A DNA stretch of 64,000 bases, from the NCBI GenBank assembly GCA_964548025.1, contig CAZJRI010000011.1:1-64000 (forward strand), in the 5' to 3' direction. This stretch comes from JAHRVQ01 sp964548025. GTDB lineage: Bacteria > Pseudomonadota > Gammaproteobacteria > Pseudomonadales > Azotimanducaceae. Below the pieces are notes generated by a model. The model made no database searches, was not told the origin of the DNA, and was given only the letters and a program-made list of their open reading frames with translations. Below, piece after piece: positions 45,220-53,655 of the stretch; positions within the stretch are counted from its first letter, which is position 1; the number at the start of each line of letters is the position of its first letter. Made by a program: the position numbers and the translations under genes.

Positions 45220-45451
45220 ATTCAGTGTTAAAGCTGTGCTTTCCTTGCGTAGATAGCCATTTCATTCCTGTGAAACTAACATACTTCAACTTAAGTATAA
45301 GCTCAGTTTCCAGTAGCTTAATGCCAATTTCTTCCCGGTCGATAGGCATCTCAACAAATAGTATAGTTATTATACAACTATTGCCGCCTGGTACCGACGT
45401 TCGGTTATCAGGATTCGCAATTCCTGCATAAGTTAACCTGGAGATCGTAGA

Positions 45452-46126
45452 TTGAAATTCGAAGACGTTGTACAAGGGCGGAGAAGCATCCGCGGATACA
45501 AACCTGATCCCGTACCGAGAGAGGTACTCGAGGAGGTACTGGAATTAGCCATTCGCTCACCTTCATCGATGAACACTCAACCCTGGCACTTTTATATTCT
45601 AACCGGTGAACCTCTCGACCGTATCAGACAGGGTAATACAGAACGCAATCTCGGTGGCGTCCCACCTTCGAGAGAAATTCGATCCCATGGCGCATATGAA
45701 GGTGTGCATCGACAACGTCAGATTGAGATAGCCGTGCAGTTGTTTGAAGCAATGGGCATCGAGCGGAACGACAAAGAAGGTCGGCAGGACTGGGTATTAC
45801 GTGGATTTCGACAATTTGATGCACCGGTCTCCATCGTCATTACCTACGACAAGGACCTTGAGGGTGGTGATATCGCCCAGTTTGACTGCGGAGCGGTAGT
45901 CAATGGTCTTGTGCTCGCAGCCTGGTCCAGGGGGCTTGGTGCTGTCATCAACAGTCAGGGCATTATGCAGTCGCCGATTGTCCGAGAGCACGCAGGCATT
46001 CCGGATGATGAGGTCATAATGATATGTGTAGCCATGGGCTATCCTGACGATGATTTCGCGGCGAACCATGTCCGTTCAAACCGGAGTTCAGTAGACGACG
46101 TCGCTTCCTTTATCGGTTTCGACTGA
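45452..46126 (+). CDS. Nitroreductase family flavoprotein
   Basis: A 224-residue FMN-dependent oxidoreductase. The start MKFEDVVQGRRSIRGYKPDPVPRE and the SPSSMNTQPWHFYI segment are typical of the nitroreductase fold, and GLGAVINSQGIMQSP and CVAMGYPDDDF complete it. It would reduce nitro, quinone or enone substrates with NAD(P)H in the cytoplasm. The start is the TTG at 45452 with CTGGAG 8 nt upstream; the next in-frame ATG would remove conserved residues. It diverges from the histidine kinase. Confidence 0.9.
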   Translation: MKFEDVVQGRRSIRGYKPDPVPREVLEEVLELAIRSPSSMNTQPWHFYILTGEPLDRIRQGNTERNLGGVPPSREIRSHGAYEGVHRQRQIEIAVQLFEAMGIERNDKEGRQDWVLRGFRQFDAPVSIVITYDKDLEGGDIAQFDCGAVVNGLVLAAWSRGLGAVINSQGIMQSPIVREHAGIPDDEVIMICVAMGYPDDDFAANHVRSNRSSVDDVASFIGFD

Positions 46127-46136
46127 GATTTACCTC

Positions 46137-46168
46137 TGGGGTCAGGGTGAGCTGACCCCAATTTTATT
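46137..46168. terminator. Bidirectional terminator between nitroreductase and ridA
   Basis: A 9-bp perfect stem TGGGGTCAG / CTGACCCCA with a 6-nt loop is followed by ATTTTATT. It lies between the convergent stops of the nitroreductase and ridA genes. Its GGGGTC(A/G)G motif resembles the outer flank of the two structured repeats. Confidence 0.75.
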
Positions 46169-46170
46169 AG

Positions 46171-46560
46171 CTATGCCTCAACGACAGCGGTGGCTTCTAC
46201 TTCGAGAAGTAGTTCTTCCATAATCAGCGCAGATACACCCACCATGGTAGAAGCAGGCTGATTTTCGTGGGTAAAGTACTTATCTTTTGCTTTTCTGATG
46301 GCTTTGCTTTTGTCACGATTCAGATCGACAACATAGGTGTTTATCTTCACAACATCTTCAACACCGACTCCTGCAGCGCGCAATTCATTCACGAGATTAT
46401 CGTAGGTCACCTGGGCTTGTTCTTCGAAGGATTCCGGGACTTTTCCATCCGCATATCCTACCTGGCCAGAAACATAGACTGTTTTGGTTCCGTTACTGCT
46501 GCAAACCACAGTGTTGGTGAAACCGAGCGGATGTGGATTTATGAACTCTTTCTCTAGCAT
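46171..46560 (-). CDS. ridA: RidA/YjgF family enamine/imine deaminase
   Basis: A 129-residue small trimeric protein. GQVGYADGKVPESFEEQAQVTYDNL and ASTMVGVSALIMEELLLEVEATAV match the RidA family, which hydrolyses reactive enamines from PLP enzymes and so protects metabolism. The usual catalytic Arg near residue 105 is not obvious (the segment reads PASTMVGVSALI), so it may be an atypical member. ATG at 46560 has AGGAA 8 nt upstream. Copy 2 of the structured repeat begins 72 bp upstream and occupies the usual promoter region. Confidence 0.88.
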   Translation of the reverse strand: MLEKEFINPHPLGFTNTVVCSSNGTKTVYVSGQVGYADGKVPESFEEQAQVTYDNLVNELRAAGVGVEDVVKINTYVVDLNRDKSKAIRKAKDKYFTHENQPASTMVGVSALIMEELLLEVEATAVVEA

Positions 46561-46631
46561 TTGGTAATTTCCTGTTTTGATTGTATGAAAAGGGCGGGAG
46601 TATTCCCGATAGTGGAAGTTTACCCCGACCC

Positions 46632-46865
46632 GAATGGCACTTACTTAAGGATCTTTTTGTACAATCCGCGTCAAGCAGGACTGATGGTCTTATTCCCGGA
46701 GCACGCCTGCGGTCGCAATGGCGACAACCTCGCTTACTCAGGAGCCTGTAGTCTCACCTGGGCGGCCCCCTTCTGTGCGCTCGGCGCAGGCTTAATGCTC
46801 CTGGAATAAGACCATCAGTCCTACTTACCGCTAGCATGGGTGAACTCCTTAGGTAAGTGCCATTC
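46632..46865. repeat. Structured intergenic repeat, copy 2
   Basis: A 234-bp relative of copy 1. The left outer arm (46632-46650) is identical to copy 1 and the right arm (46847-46865) has one change. The inner stem is 46677-46703 with 46796-46822. It has the same GCCTGCG/CGCAGGC stem and a GTCGC-AATG-GCGAC hairpin (46712-46725). Its inner stem core differs at 12 of 17 positions from copy 1 but remains complementary. It fills the 319-bp gap between sirtuin and ridA (46561-46879), and no other convincing feature is seen there. Confidence 0.9.
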
Positions 46866-46879
46866 TACCCCTACCCCAA

Positions 46880-47587
46880 TTATTGTTGTTCGTTGTGCAG
46901 TAGCACTTTCAACTGTTCCACCGCAGGTGGGAATACGTCACTGATACCTTCTTCAAAACGGAGGCTGGCGACTCTGTCCAGAGGGGTGTCTCCACGATTC
47001 ACAATGACGAGTCGGGCACCACTACTACATGCTACCTCGGGGACGTTCGCCGCGGGCGTCACAACCAGGCTCGAACCCAATACAATCATAAGATCGCAAG
47101 CCTCGGCAGAGGCAAAGCTGTCGTCAATATCCTTAACCGGCAGGGAATCACCGAAACCGACTACGCTGGACTTAAGCGAACCACCGCAGACGCACTTCTC
47201 ACGTGTTTCGTCTTTCGGATAGGTCAATTCGCATCTGATACATCTGTTTCGTGTCACGTTGCCGTGTAATTCCGCCACCTTCTCGAAGTTGATGCCTGAG
47301 GCCAGATGAAGATTGTCGACGTTCTGGGATACCAGAAAATAGAGTTTTCCAAGCTTGTCCAGCTCCACAATCGCCTGATGACTCAGGTTGGGGGTTGCAT
47401 TGCTCCAGTCCGGATCCTCTTCCTTCGGTGGCAGCCCCTTGTCTCTTCGTGTCCACACGCCGTCCGGCCCGCGAAAATCCTGTAATCCCGAGTCCGTGCT
47501 GATTCCTGCACCCGTAAAAATGACAATTTTCTCGCTTGAGTACATCCAGGTTGCCAGGGTATGAATTCGCTCGGAAAGGCTTTGCAT
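46880..47587 (-). CDS. Sir2 family NAD-dependent protein deacylase
   Basis: A 235-residue sirtuin. GAGISTDSGLQDFRGPDG is the NAD-binding loop, QNVDNLHLASG another NAD contact, the catalytic His is in AELHGNVTRN, and two Cys pairs (CIRC, CVCG) bind structural zinc. It removes acyl groups from protein Lys in the cytoplasm, making nicotinamide and O-acyl-ADP-ribose. It stands alone; downstream on the same strand is copy 2 of the repeat and then ridA. No SD stands out before ATG 47587. Confidence 0.93.
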   Translation of the reverse strand: MQSLSERIHTLATWMYSSEKIVIFTGAGISTDSGLQDFRGPDGVWTRRDKGLPPKEEDPDWSNATPNLSHQAIVELDKLGKLYFLVSQNVDNLHLASGINFEKVAELHGNVTRNRCIRCELTYPKDETREKCVCGGSLKSSVVGFGDSLPVKDIDDSFASAEACDLMIVLGSSLVVTPAANVPEVACSSGARLVIVNRGDTPLDRVASLRFEEGISDVFPPAVEQLKVLLHNEQQ

Positions 47588-47836
47588 ACTGATTGATCCT
47601 TGAAACTTGGCGATATTCTAAATGATATGGAAGTGATTTCGTGGGATTCAGTGCTGCATTAGCCGCCCCTGACAGGATCGGTGTCTCTATCCCCCTTTTC
47701 AATGCCGATTCCTTAGAACAAATCCCTATGTAGTCATGCCATGTTTGTTCGAGGTTTTGCTTGATTCGGAAGGCTTAGGCTGTGTAGAGTCCGTATTCAG
47801 TATGAAAAGATTGGCTCAAAAGACAGGAGACTATAA

Positions 47837-49516
47837 GTGAAAATTATCAGTGTAGGAGCGGTACTGTTAGCTGCGACACTTGCCACTGCATCCGTTAATG
47901 CAGGTTTAGTGAAGGGCGTAGTCAAGGATGCGGACGGAAAACCCTTAACCGGTGTTATGGTCAGACTGACCAGTAAAGACAATGTATCTGAATCGGTTTT
48001 TACCAATGCCAAGGGTAAGTACAAGATTAAAACCGACCTGGCGGGTGATATCGATGTGCGTGCACGCATTCCGTATTATCGAGATGTAACAACCACGATT
48101 GAATTAGGCGCAACCGCCAAAATCGAAGAAAATATGGTTATGGAGCGGATGACGGGTGACAGAGAAATCTCTGACAGCCTCCCGGCAGCTTATCACTTCG
48201 GCCAACTTCCCTTCGAAGAAGGTGATGACAAGGATTTCAATCGCTACCAGTTTCAACGTGATTGTCTTTCGTGCCATCAGATGGGTAATTCCTTCACCCG
48301 GGTTCCTCGTACCGCCAAGAATTGGACAGGTACGGTGAAACGCATGCACATGTATATCGGCAACTTCGATGACAAGCTGATCGAGCGAAGGTCTGAAATT
48401 TTTGAAGCAGGTTTCGACGGCAAGCCACTGACAGTACGACCAGAATTCCCAGTGGACGAGAAAGCACTTTCGAAAGCCAAGATATATGAGTACCCGCTGC
48501 TGACCCAGGGTGTACCGCATGACACTATCGCTCATCCTAAGACCGGCATGCTCTATACCGTCGATCAGGCTCTACATCATATGTCGGTAACAGATCCAAA
48601 ATCCGGCGTGAGCGAATATGTAGTCCAGAATGGATCACAAGCGGATTATTACTACACATCAACGCCTGCTGAAGGGAAGACTGCCAAATTTGAACCCAAG
48701 AGAGACGGTCCTCATTCACTAGCCCTTGCACACGACGGAAAGTACTACGTCACCAACACCGGCAGTACCAGCATTGGTGTCTTCAATCCCAACAATAATG
48801 AGTGGGAGCCTTCCCATAAGCTACCCGACATGTACAAAGGCCGATACCCGCATACAATCCGGGTCGCCAAGTCGGGCATGGTCTGGTTCACAATGGCAGG
48901 GGCAGAGCACGTTGGTCGACTGGATCCAAAATCGGGCAAATTCGATATCATCGCTCTCCCAGACGTTGAGGCTGGTGGCATCTCTGGCGGTACGCAGCCC
49001 TATGGAATAGATATCAGTCCCACTGACGATGCCATGTGGTACGGACGTTTGTTCGGTGACAAAATCGGGCGGGTCGACCCAAAGACAATGCATGTCACCG
49101 AGTTCAATTCGCCAGTTCGAGGTCCACGTAGAATGTACTTCGACAAGAAAGGTATTTTATGGGTAACAGGTTACTCCGAGGGTCAACTTGCGCGAATTGA
49201 CGTTAACAACTGGTTCCACAGCAAGGTCTACGACATGCCCGAATTTGCACCAGGATACCGTCCTGCGCCCTATGCGCTAGCCGTACACCCCAAGACGCAG
49301 GATATATGGTTGAATGAGAACATGACCGACCGCTTGTATCGCTTTATTCAAGACGAAGAGCGGTTCGTTGTTTACCCGGTTCCACTGTCAAATACCTATA
49401 CTCGAGACACGAGTTTCACGCCGGACGGTAAAATCTGTACCTCCAATAATCCATTACCGGCTGCAGCACTTGAGGGTGGCTTATTGCAAATCTTTTGCAT
49501 TGATACCGATGCCTAA
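47837..49516 (+). CDS. Carboxypeptidase-regulatory-like + haem CLSCH + Vgb-type beta-propeller protein
   Basis: A 559-residue secreted redox protein: signal peptide (IISVGAVLLAATLATASVNA), a beta-sandwich (VKGVVKDADGKPLTGVMVRL, about 25-90), a c-type haem site CLSCH (about 137), then a Vgb/SMP-30-like propeller (about 190-559, with HTIRVAKSGMVWFTMAG and GILWVTGYSEGQLARID). Vgb propellers bind or process substrates; here the haem suggests electron transfer. It starts the haem-protein island with SHP- and dihaem-type cytochromes and has a terminator right after it. GTG 47837 carries GGAG 10 nt upstream. Role unknown. Confidence 0.8.
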   Translation: MKIISVGAVLLAATLATASVNAGLVKGVVKDADGKPLTGVMVRLTSKDNVSESVFTNAKGKYKIKTDLAGDIDVRARIPYYRDVTTTIELGATAKIEENMVMERMTGDREISDSLPAAYHFGQLPFEEGDDKDFNRYQFQRDCLSCHQMGNSFTRVPRTAKNWTGTVKRMHMYIGNFDDKLIERRSEIFEAGFDGKPLTVRPEFPVDEKALSKAKIYEYPLLTQGVPHDTIAHPKTGMLYTVDQALHHMSVTDPKSGVSEYVVQNGSQADYYYTSTPAEGKTAKFEPKRDGPHSLALAHDGKYYVTNTGSTSIGVFNPNNNEWEPSHKLPDMYKGRYPHTIRVAKSGMVWFTMAGAEHVGRLDPKSGKFDIIALPDVEAGGISGGTQPYGIDISPTDDAMWYGRLFGDKIGRVDPKTMHVTEFNSPVRGPRRMYFDKKGILWVTGYSEGQLARIDVNNWFHSKVYDMPEFAPGYRPAPYALAVHPKTQDIWLNENMTDRLYRFIQDEERFVVYPVPLSNTYTRDTSFTPDGKICTSNNPLPAAALEGGLLQIFCIDTDA

Positions 49517-49531
49517 ATAGGTATATCCAGT

Positions 49532-49572
49532 CAGCAGATCTGATGTCTTTCAGATCTGCTGGCATTATTTTT
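49532..49572 (+). terminator. Strong terminator or attenuator inside the haem-protein island
   Basis: A 12-bp perfect stem CAGCAGATCTGA / TCAGATCTGCTG with a 6-nt loop is followed by ATTATTTTT. It follows the Vgb-haem gene closely and ends 20 bp before the next start. It could stop the upstream transcript or attenuate the downstream one. Confidence 0.85.
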
Positions 49573-49591
49573 AGATTTCAATCTGCTTTTA

Positions 49592-49990
49592 GTGTCAACC
49601 ATGTATCACCCGGCCGTCAGCCTGATCGCAATAGTTATGTTACTGTCGGCAACCACTGTGACAGCTTCGGAAATGACAGCAACCATGCTGAAAGAGTTTG
49701 GGGAGAAGGTGGAACAGCCTTTTTCCGCAGAAGCCGGAAAACTCTTCTGGTATAAAGACAATAACGGTAGAAGTTGCACGACCTGTCATACCGAATCCCT
49801 GATGGCAAGAGGCAGGCATGAACGTACTGGCAAGATCATTGAACCAATGGCACCATCTGTTAACCCCGAAAGGTTAACGAAGCGAAAAAAAATCAATAAA
49901 TGGTTTCTTCGCAACTGCAAGTGGACTATCGGTCGTGAGTGCACGATCAAGGAAAAGGGAGATATTCTTCTATGGTTAAGTCAACAGTAA
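49592..49990 (+). CDS. SHP-type (DUF1924) monohaem cytochrome c
   Basis: 132 residues. Signal peptide (VSLIAIVMLLSATTVTA) and one haem site CTTCH (about residue 62), with the KLFWYKDNNGRSCTTCH and RNCKWTIGRECTIKEKGDILLWL segments typical of the DUF1924/sphaeroides-haem-protein family, which can bind oxygen and ligands such as hydroxylamine or NO. In Rhodobacter-type shp operons it is encoded with a dihaem cytochrome and a membrane cytochrome b. Here the dihaem genes follow, but no cytochrome b is seen. The start may be GTG 49592 or ATG 49601; neither has a clear SD. Confidence 0.85.
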   Translation: MSTMYHPAVSLIAIVMLLSATTVTASEMTATMLKEFGEKVEQPFSAEAGKLFWYKDNNGRSCTTCHTESLMARGRHERTGKIIEPMAPSVNPERLTKRKKINKWFLRNCKWTIGRECTIKEKGDILLWLSQQ

Positions 49991-50016
49991 TTTCGAGGGA
50001 GTAGCGGTTAAATACG

Positions 50017-50601
50017 ATGAATATTGAATCAAGAAATGTTGTTGCAAATCTGTTATGCGCCCTCTTGCTTGTATTCACACAGTACAGTGTTTCCAGCGAG
50101 ACAGTAAGATACCCAGGGGATCGTAGTAACTATGACAATAAAACCCCGCCGATCTTTGAAACGGACCCGCTCTATACGGCTGAGTGCGCTGCTTGTCATC
50201 TCGGCTACGCACCAGGCCTGTTGCCGGAAAAAAGCTGGATAAAAATCCTTAAGGGACTTGAAGATCACTTTGGCGAAAACGCTGACCTGGATTCAGAAAC
50301 TGTGGATCATCTTGCTGAATACTTAAAGAGAAATTCTCTCGAACACGAGAAATCAGACCGAATAACCAAGTTCAGGAAGAATCTACCCAATGATCCGCCC
50401 ATCAGGATTACTGAACTACCGGGATTTATAGAGGAACACGAAGCAGCCGTTCGACAGATCGGTCTTGACGAAGTAGAAGAGGGATTCTTCAGCCCTTGTG
50501 AAGATTGTCACAAGCAAGGTGCCAGTGGCATTTTCGACAAGGAAAGACTCTATAAAGGCTATGGTCCCGACTTCCAGTTCGGCGAGGAAAAGGATTTTTA
50601 A
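50017..50601 (+). CDS. Dihaem cytochrome c (DHC family), first copy
   Basis: 194 residues. Signal peptide (LLCALLLVFTQYSVSS) and two haem sites, CAACH and CEDCH, with the DHC-family patterns LLPEKSWIKILKGLEDHFGENA (shown in part) and RITELPGFIEEHEA. It would be the electron donor to the SHP-type protein in the periplasm. It is 26 bp after the SHP gene and 2 bp before the next DHC gene. Confidence 0.88.
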   Translation: MNIESRNVVANLLCALLLVFTQYSVSSETVRYPGDRSNYDNKTPPIFETDPLYTAECAACHLGYAPGLLPEKSWIKILKGLEDHFGENADLDSETVDHLAEYLKRNSLEHEKSDRITKFRKNLPNDPPIRITELPGFIEEHEAAVRQIGLDEVEEGFFSPCEDCHKQGASGIFDKERLYKGYGPDFQFGEEKDF

Positions 50602-50603
50602 GG

Positions 50604-51170
50604 ATGTCTCGTTGGCTGCGCCACGGCATATTGTTATCTCTGACCGTCATTCTCACTCAGAATAACATTGCCGAAGAGACGCCGGTCGAAGCTGGTAACA
50701 ATACCGAGCCTGAATTTGTATTCCCCAGCGATGACACCTATGTTATCGAGTGCGGTTCCTGCCACATAGCCTATCCACCCATGTTGCTACCAGCAATAAG
50801 CTGGGCAAAGTTAATGTCAGGGATCGATAATCACTTTGAAGAAAACGCTGCGCTCGACGAGGAAACGTCCGCTTACATCACGAAATACCTGTCCGACTAT
50901 GCAATGGACAACACCAGTGGTTCAGATGTCAGCCACTGGCTGAAGACCTTGCCTAACGAACCACTTATTCGAATCACTGAATTACCTGCCTTTATCGACG
51001 ATCACGAAGACGCCTATAAACGTCTGGGTGTCGGTCCAGATGAAGTTGGGTTCTTCAGCCCCTGCAAAGATTGTCATAAGGAAGCCGTTGACGGGGTATT
51101 CAGCAAAGACAGATTATTCAGGGGATTCAGGCATGTATTCAAGCGTTTCTCTGATGAAGAATCGCAGTAA
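50604..51170 (+). CDS. Dihaem cytochrome c (DHC family), second copy
   Basis: A 188-residue paralogue of the preceding gene, with CGSCH and CKDCH haem sites and the same pattern (LLPAISWAKLMSGIDNHFEE, RITELPAFIDDHEDA). A signal-like N-terminus (LRHGILLSLTVILTQNNIA) is present. It begins 2 bases after the stop of the first copy and is probably translationally coupled. Two adjacent DHC copies with an SHP gene but no cytochrome b are unusual for this system. Confidence 0.88.
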   Translation: MSRWLRHGILLSLTVILTQNNIAEETPVEAGNNTEPEFVFPSDDTYVIECGSCHIAYPPMLLPAISWAKLMSGIDNHFEENAALDEETSAYITKYLSDYAMDNTSGSDVSHWLKTLPNEPLIRITELPAFIDDHEDAYKRLGVGPDEVGFFSPCKDCHKEAVDGVFSKDRLFRGFRHVFKRFSDEESQ

Positions 51171-51300
51171 ACAGATATCCAGGCAACGAGTCGTAATATG
51201 ATCACCCGTCAAGGTTGATTGCCCAGGCTTAATCTTCTCCTTAGTACAGGTGTTATCCTTAACGTCAATATGATACCAATCCGAATCGGGTACCGGTGGA

Positions 51301-52131
51301 TCATTGCGGCACCTGCGGAACAACCTCCTTTAGCTTTGTCATATGCTGGGCAATAGACAGTTCACCGCCCAGTGTTCTGAGACAAAGATGTGTCAAACCT
51401 GCCTTGCGCCAGTTGGTAACACGGTCTTGCCACTCGGCTTCACGTGGCCCAACCACTGCAACCCCAGCCTCCATCCCAATACTCTGCGGATCACGACCTG
51501 AGGCAGTCGCCTCTGCTGAAACAGAATCTCGAACACCCGGGAATTCCTCTGGATTACAGAGGACGAACCATCCATCACACTGCTGTCCAATTCGACGAAT
51601 TACAGACTTGCCAGGTACCGGTCGAGCGCCCACCCACAGGGGAATTGGCTGCTGGAGAGGCAAAGGATTGAGCCCGGCGCCGCTTACCCGGTGAAATTCG
51701 CCCTCGAAATCAACCTCTTCCTCTGACCAAAGCGCCTTCAACAGCTTTATCTGCTCATCGCAGCGACGTCCACGCGTATGAAAATCAACTCCCTGAAAGT
51801 CATACTCTTCTTTCGAGCCACCAACGCCAATGCCAATGCGCAGGCGACCTTTACTTAATACATCCAGCTCAGTTGCCTGCTTGGCAAATAACACGGTTTG
51901 CCGTACCGGTAGTATGATGACTGAAGGTACCAGTTCTATTTTTTCGGTCACGGCCGCTATGTAGGCAAGCATCATCATTGATTCATGGAGATGGCCATTT
52001 CCAGGTCTCAGAATCTGTTCAGGTACTCTGAGGTGGGTCAGACCCAATCCTTCTGCAGTTTGTGCAAAGTCCCTGATTGCGACCAGGTCGCCTGCCATCT
52101 CCCGCACAGGCAGTGAAACACCAATTTTCAT
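51301..52131 (-). CDS. Luciferase-like (LLM class) flavin/F420-type oxidoreductase
   Basis: A protein of about 276 residues. MKIGVSLPVREMAGDLVAI, RLRIGIGVGGSKEEYDFQG and PLPLQQPIPLWVGARP match TIM-barrel LLM-class oxidoreductases, some of which use F420 and others FMN. Which cofactor it uses is not certain from sequence. ATG at 52131 is chosen for GGAG 7 nt upstream; the longer frame to 52209 overlaps the divergent peptidase's upstream region and has no family similarity. Confidence 0.87.
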   Translation of the reverse strand: MKIGVSLPVREMAGDLVAIRDFAQTAEGLGLTHLRVPEQILRPGNGHLHESMMMLAYIAAVTEKIELVPSVIILPVRQTVLFAKQATELDVLSKGRLRIGIGVGGSKEEYDFQGVDFHTRGRRCDEQIKLLKALWSEEEVDFEGEFHRVSGAGLNPLPLQQPIPLWVGARPVPGKSVIRRIGQQCDGWFVLCNPEEFPGVRDSVSAEATASGRDPQSIGMEAGVAVVGPREAEWQDRVTNWRKAGLTHLCLRTLGGELSIAQHMTKLKEVVPQVPQ

Positions 52132-52288
52132 TCGCCATCTCCGTTTTAGAATCTCGTAGAAATTGAGTGTTAAACAAGTTAACAACAGACGACAGTATGA
52201 CACCAGCAATCACAGATTACTCCCCGCTGGCTCGCGTGTCATAATCCGGGAATATCCTACAGATCTACTACAAACTTTAAGGAAACCC

Positions 52289-53491
52289 ATGCAGCATCAA
52301 GTCTCTTCAACCGACATTAATTCAGAGAGTGCAGTCGATCATCTTATGGCCCTGCTCGCCGTAGAAGGTTTGAGCGGTCAGGAAGCCAATGTCTCACAGG
52401 AGATTGTCCGACGCCTTATCGATCTCGGATGTCAATCATCATGGATTCGTCATGACACTGCTCACAAGCGAATCGGTAAGAATTACCAGGTAGGCAATCT
52501 CATCGTACGCATGCCTGGCAAGGGAGCACTGAAAAATGCACCAAGGCAGATGTATTCCGGTCACCTGGATACCGTACCGCTTTGTCGGGGTGCCGTCCCG
52601 GTTCTAGGCGGTTCGCGAATTACCTCAAAAGGACCAACTGCCCTTGGCGGAGACAATCGGACTGCTGTTGCGGCAATGGTTACCCTTGTAGAGACGCTCT
52701 TGTCTCAGGCTATGCCAAGACCACCAATTACACTGCTGTTCACGGTCGGTGAAGAATCAGGACTAAATGGAGCCAAGGAAGTTCGCCTGAAAGACCTTGG
52801 AAATCCTGCAATGGGATTCAACATTGATGGTGGTGACCCCTCCTATGCTGTTGTCGGCGCAATCGGTGCAGACAGATGGGTTGCTGACGTACACGGCAGG
52901 TCAACCCATGCGGGCGTCTACCCCGAGGGCGGTATTTCGGCAACGCTGATAGCAAGCCGTGCAATCGCAAAGGTAGCGGACCTTGGGTACTTCGGCAAAA
53001 TCAATATTGATGGCAAGCAGGGTACCTCAAATATCGGTATGTTTTCAGGCGGTGAAGCGACCAACCAGGTGACTGACTATGTGCGCATTACCGGTGAGTG
53101 TCGCAGTCATAGCAAGTCATTTCTTAAGAAGATAACCGCTATCTATCGCAACGCCTTTAATGAATCTGTCAATGAAACCGTGAACAACAAAGGAATAAAG
53201 GGACAGGTTGATTTCATAGCAGAACGGGATTACGACGCTTTCAAAATGTCTTCAAAATCAGAGCCAGTAAAGCGTGTCAAAAGGGCACTCAGTGAAATGG
53301 GCAGAGAAGCGAAGCTGGTTATTGCCAATGGCGGACTTGATGCAAACTACCTGAACCTTATCGGCCTGCCGACCGTTACGCTTGGCGCAGGGCAACATGC
53401 CGCTCATACGATCGAGGAATATGTAGAAGTAAGTGAATATCTGGACGGCTGTCGGCTGTTAGTGAATCTCGCTGTCGGATCAGACCGATAG
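52289..53491 (+). CDS. M20/M25/M40 family zinc metallopeptidase (PepT-like)
   Basis: 400 residues. Metal-binding motifs are MYSGHLDTVPLCRG (His and Asp), LGGDNRTAVAAM (bridging Asp), and TVGEESGLNGAKE (catalytic Glu pair), with a last His in GQHAAHTIEEYVEV. This fits tripeptide- or aminoacylase-type M20 dipeptidases. There is no signal peptide. ATG at 52289 has AAGGAAA 6 nt upstream; the longer frame to 52163 has no family similarity. Confidence 0.9.
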   Translation: MQHQVSSTDINSESAVDHLMALLAVEGLSGQEANVSQEIVRRLIDLGCQSSWIRHDTAHKRIGKNYQVGNLIVRMPGKGALKNAPRQMYSGHLDTVPLCRGAVPVLGGSRITSKGPTALGGDNRTAVAAMVTLVETLLSQAMPRPPITLLFTVGEESGLNGAKEVRLKDLGNPAMGFNIDGGDPSYAVVGAIGADRWVADVHGRSTHAGVYPEGGISATLIASRAIAKVADLGYFGKINIDGKQGTSNIGMFSGGEATNQVTDYVRITGECRSHSKSFLKKITAIYRNAFNESVNETVNNKGIKGQVDFIAERDYDAFKMSSKSEPVKRVKRALSEMGREAKLVIANGGLDANYLNLIGLPTVTLGAGQHAAHTIEEYVEVSEYLDGCRLLVNLAVGSDR

Positions 53492-53655
53492 CAGTCGGCT
53501 CCACTACCCGGCTTTAAATCCTGTAGTCTTCTTCATCGTCTTTTTACGGCTCGTCGCTCAGGCAATAATCAGCCTGGATACCTGAGCGGTACCGTCACCA
53601 ATCCGGCTGTGTTAGGGTTGAACTGTCCCTGAATAATCAGTCGTAGAATATCAAG

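Noticed and set aside
45361..45375. Palindrome GTATAGTTATTATAC upstream of nitroreductase and histidine kinase
   Set aside because: Only 5-bp arms in AT-rich sequence; too weak to call an operator.
47199..47702. Long open frame opposite or within the sirtuin region
   Set aside because: It lies in another frame of the Sir2 gene and has no recognisable domain; the Sir2 motifs explain the region.
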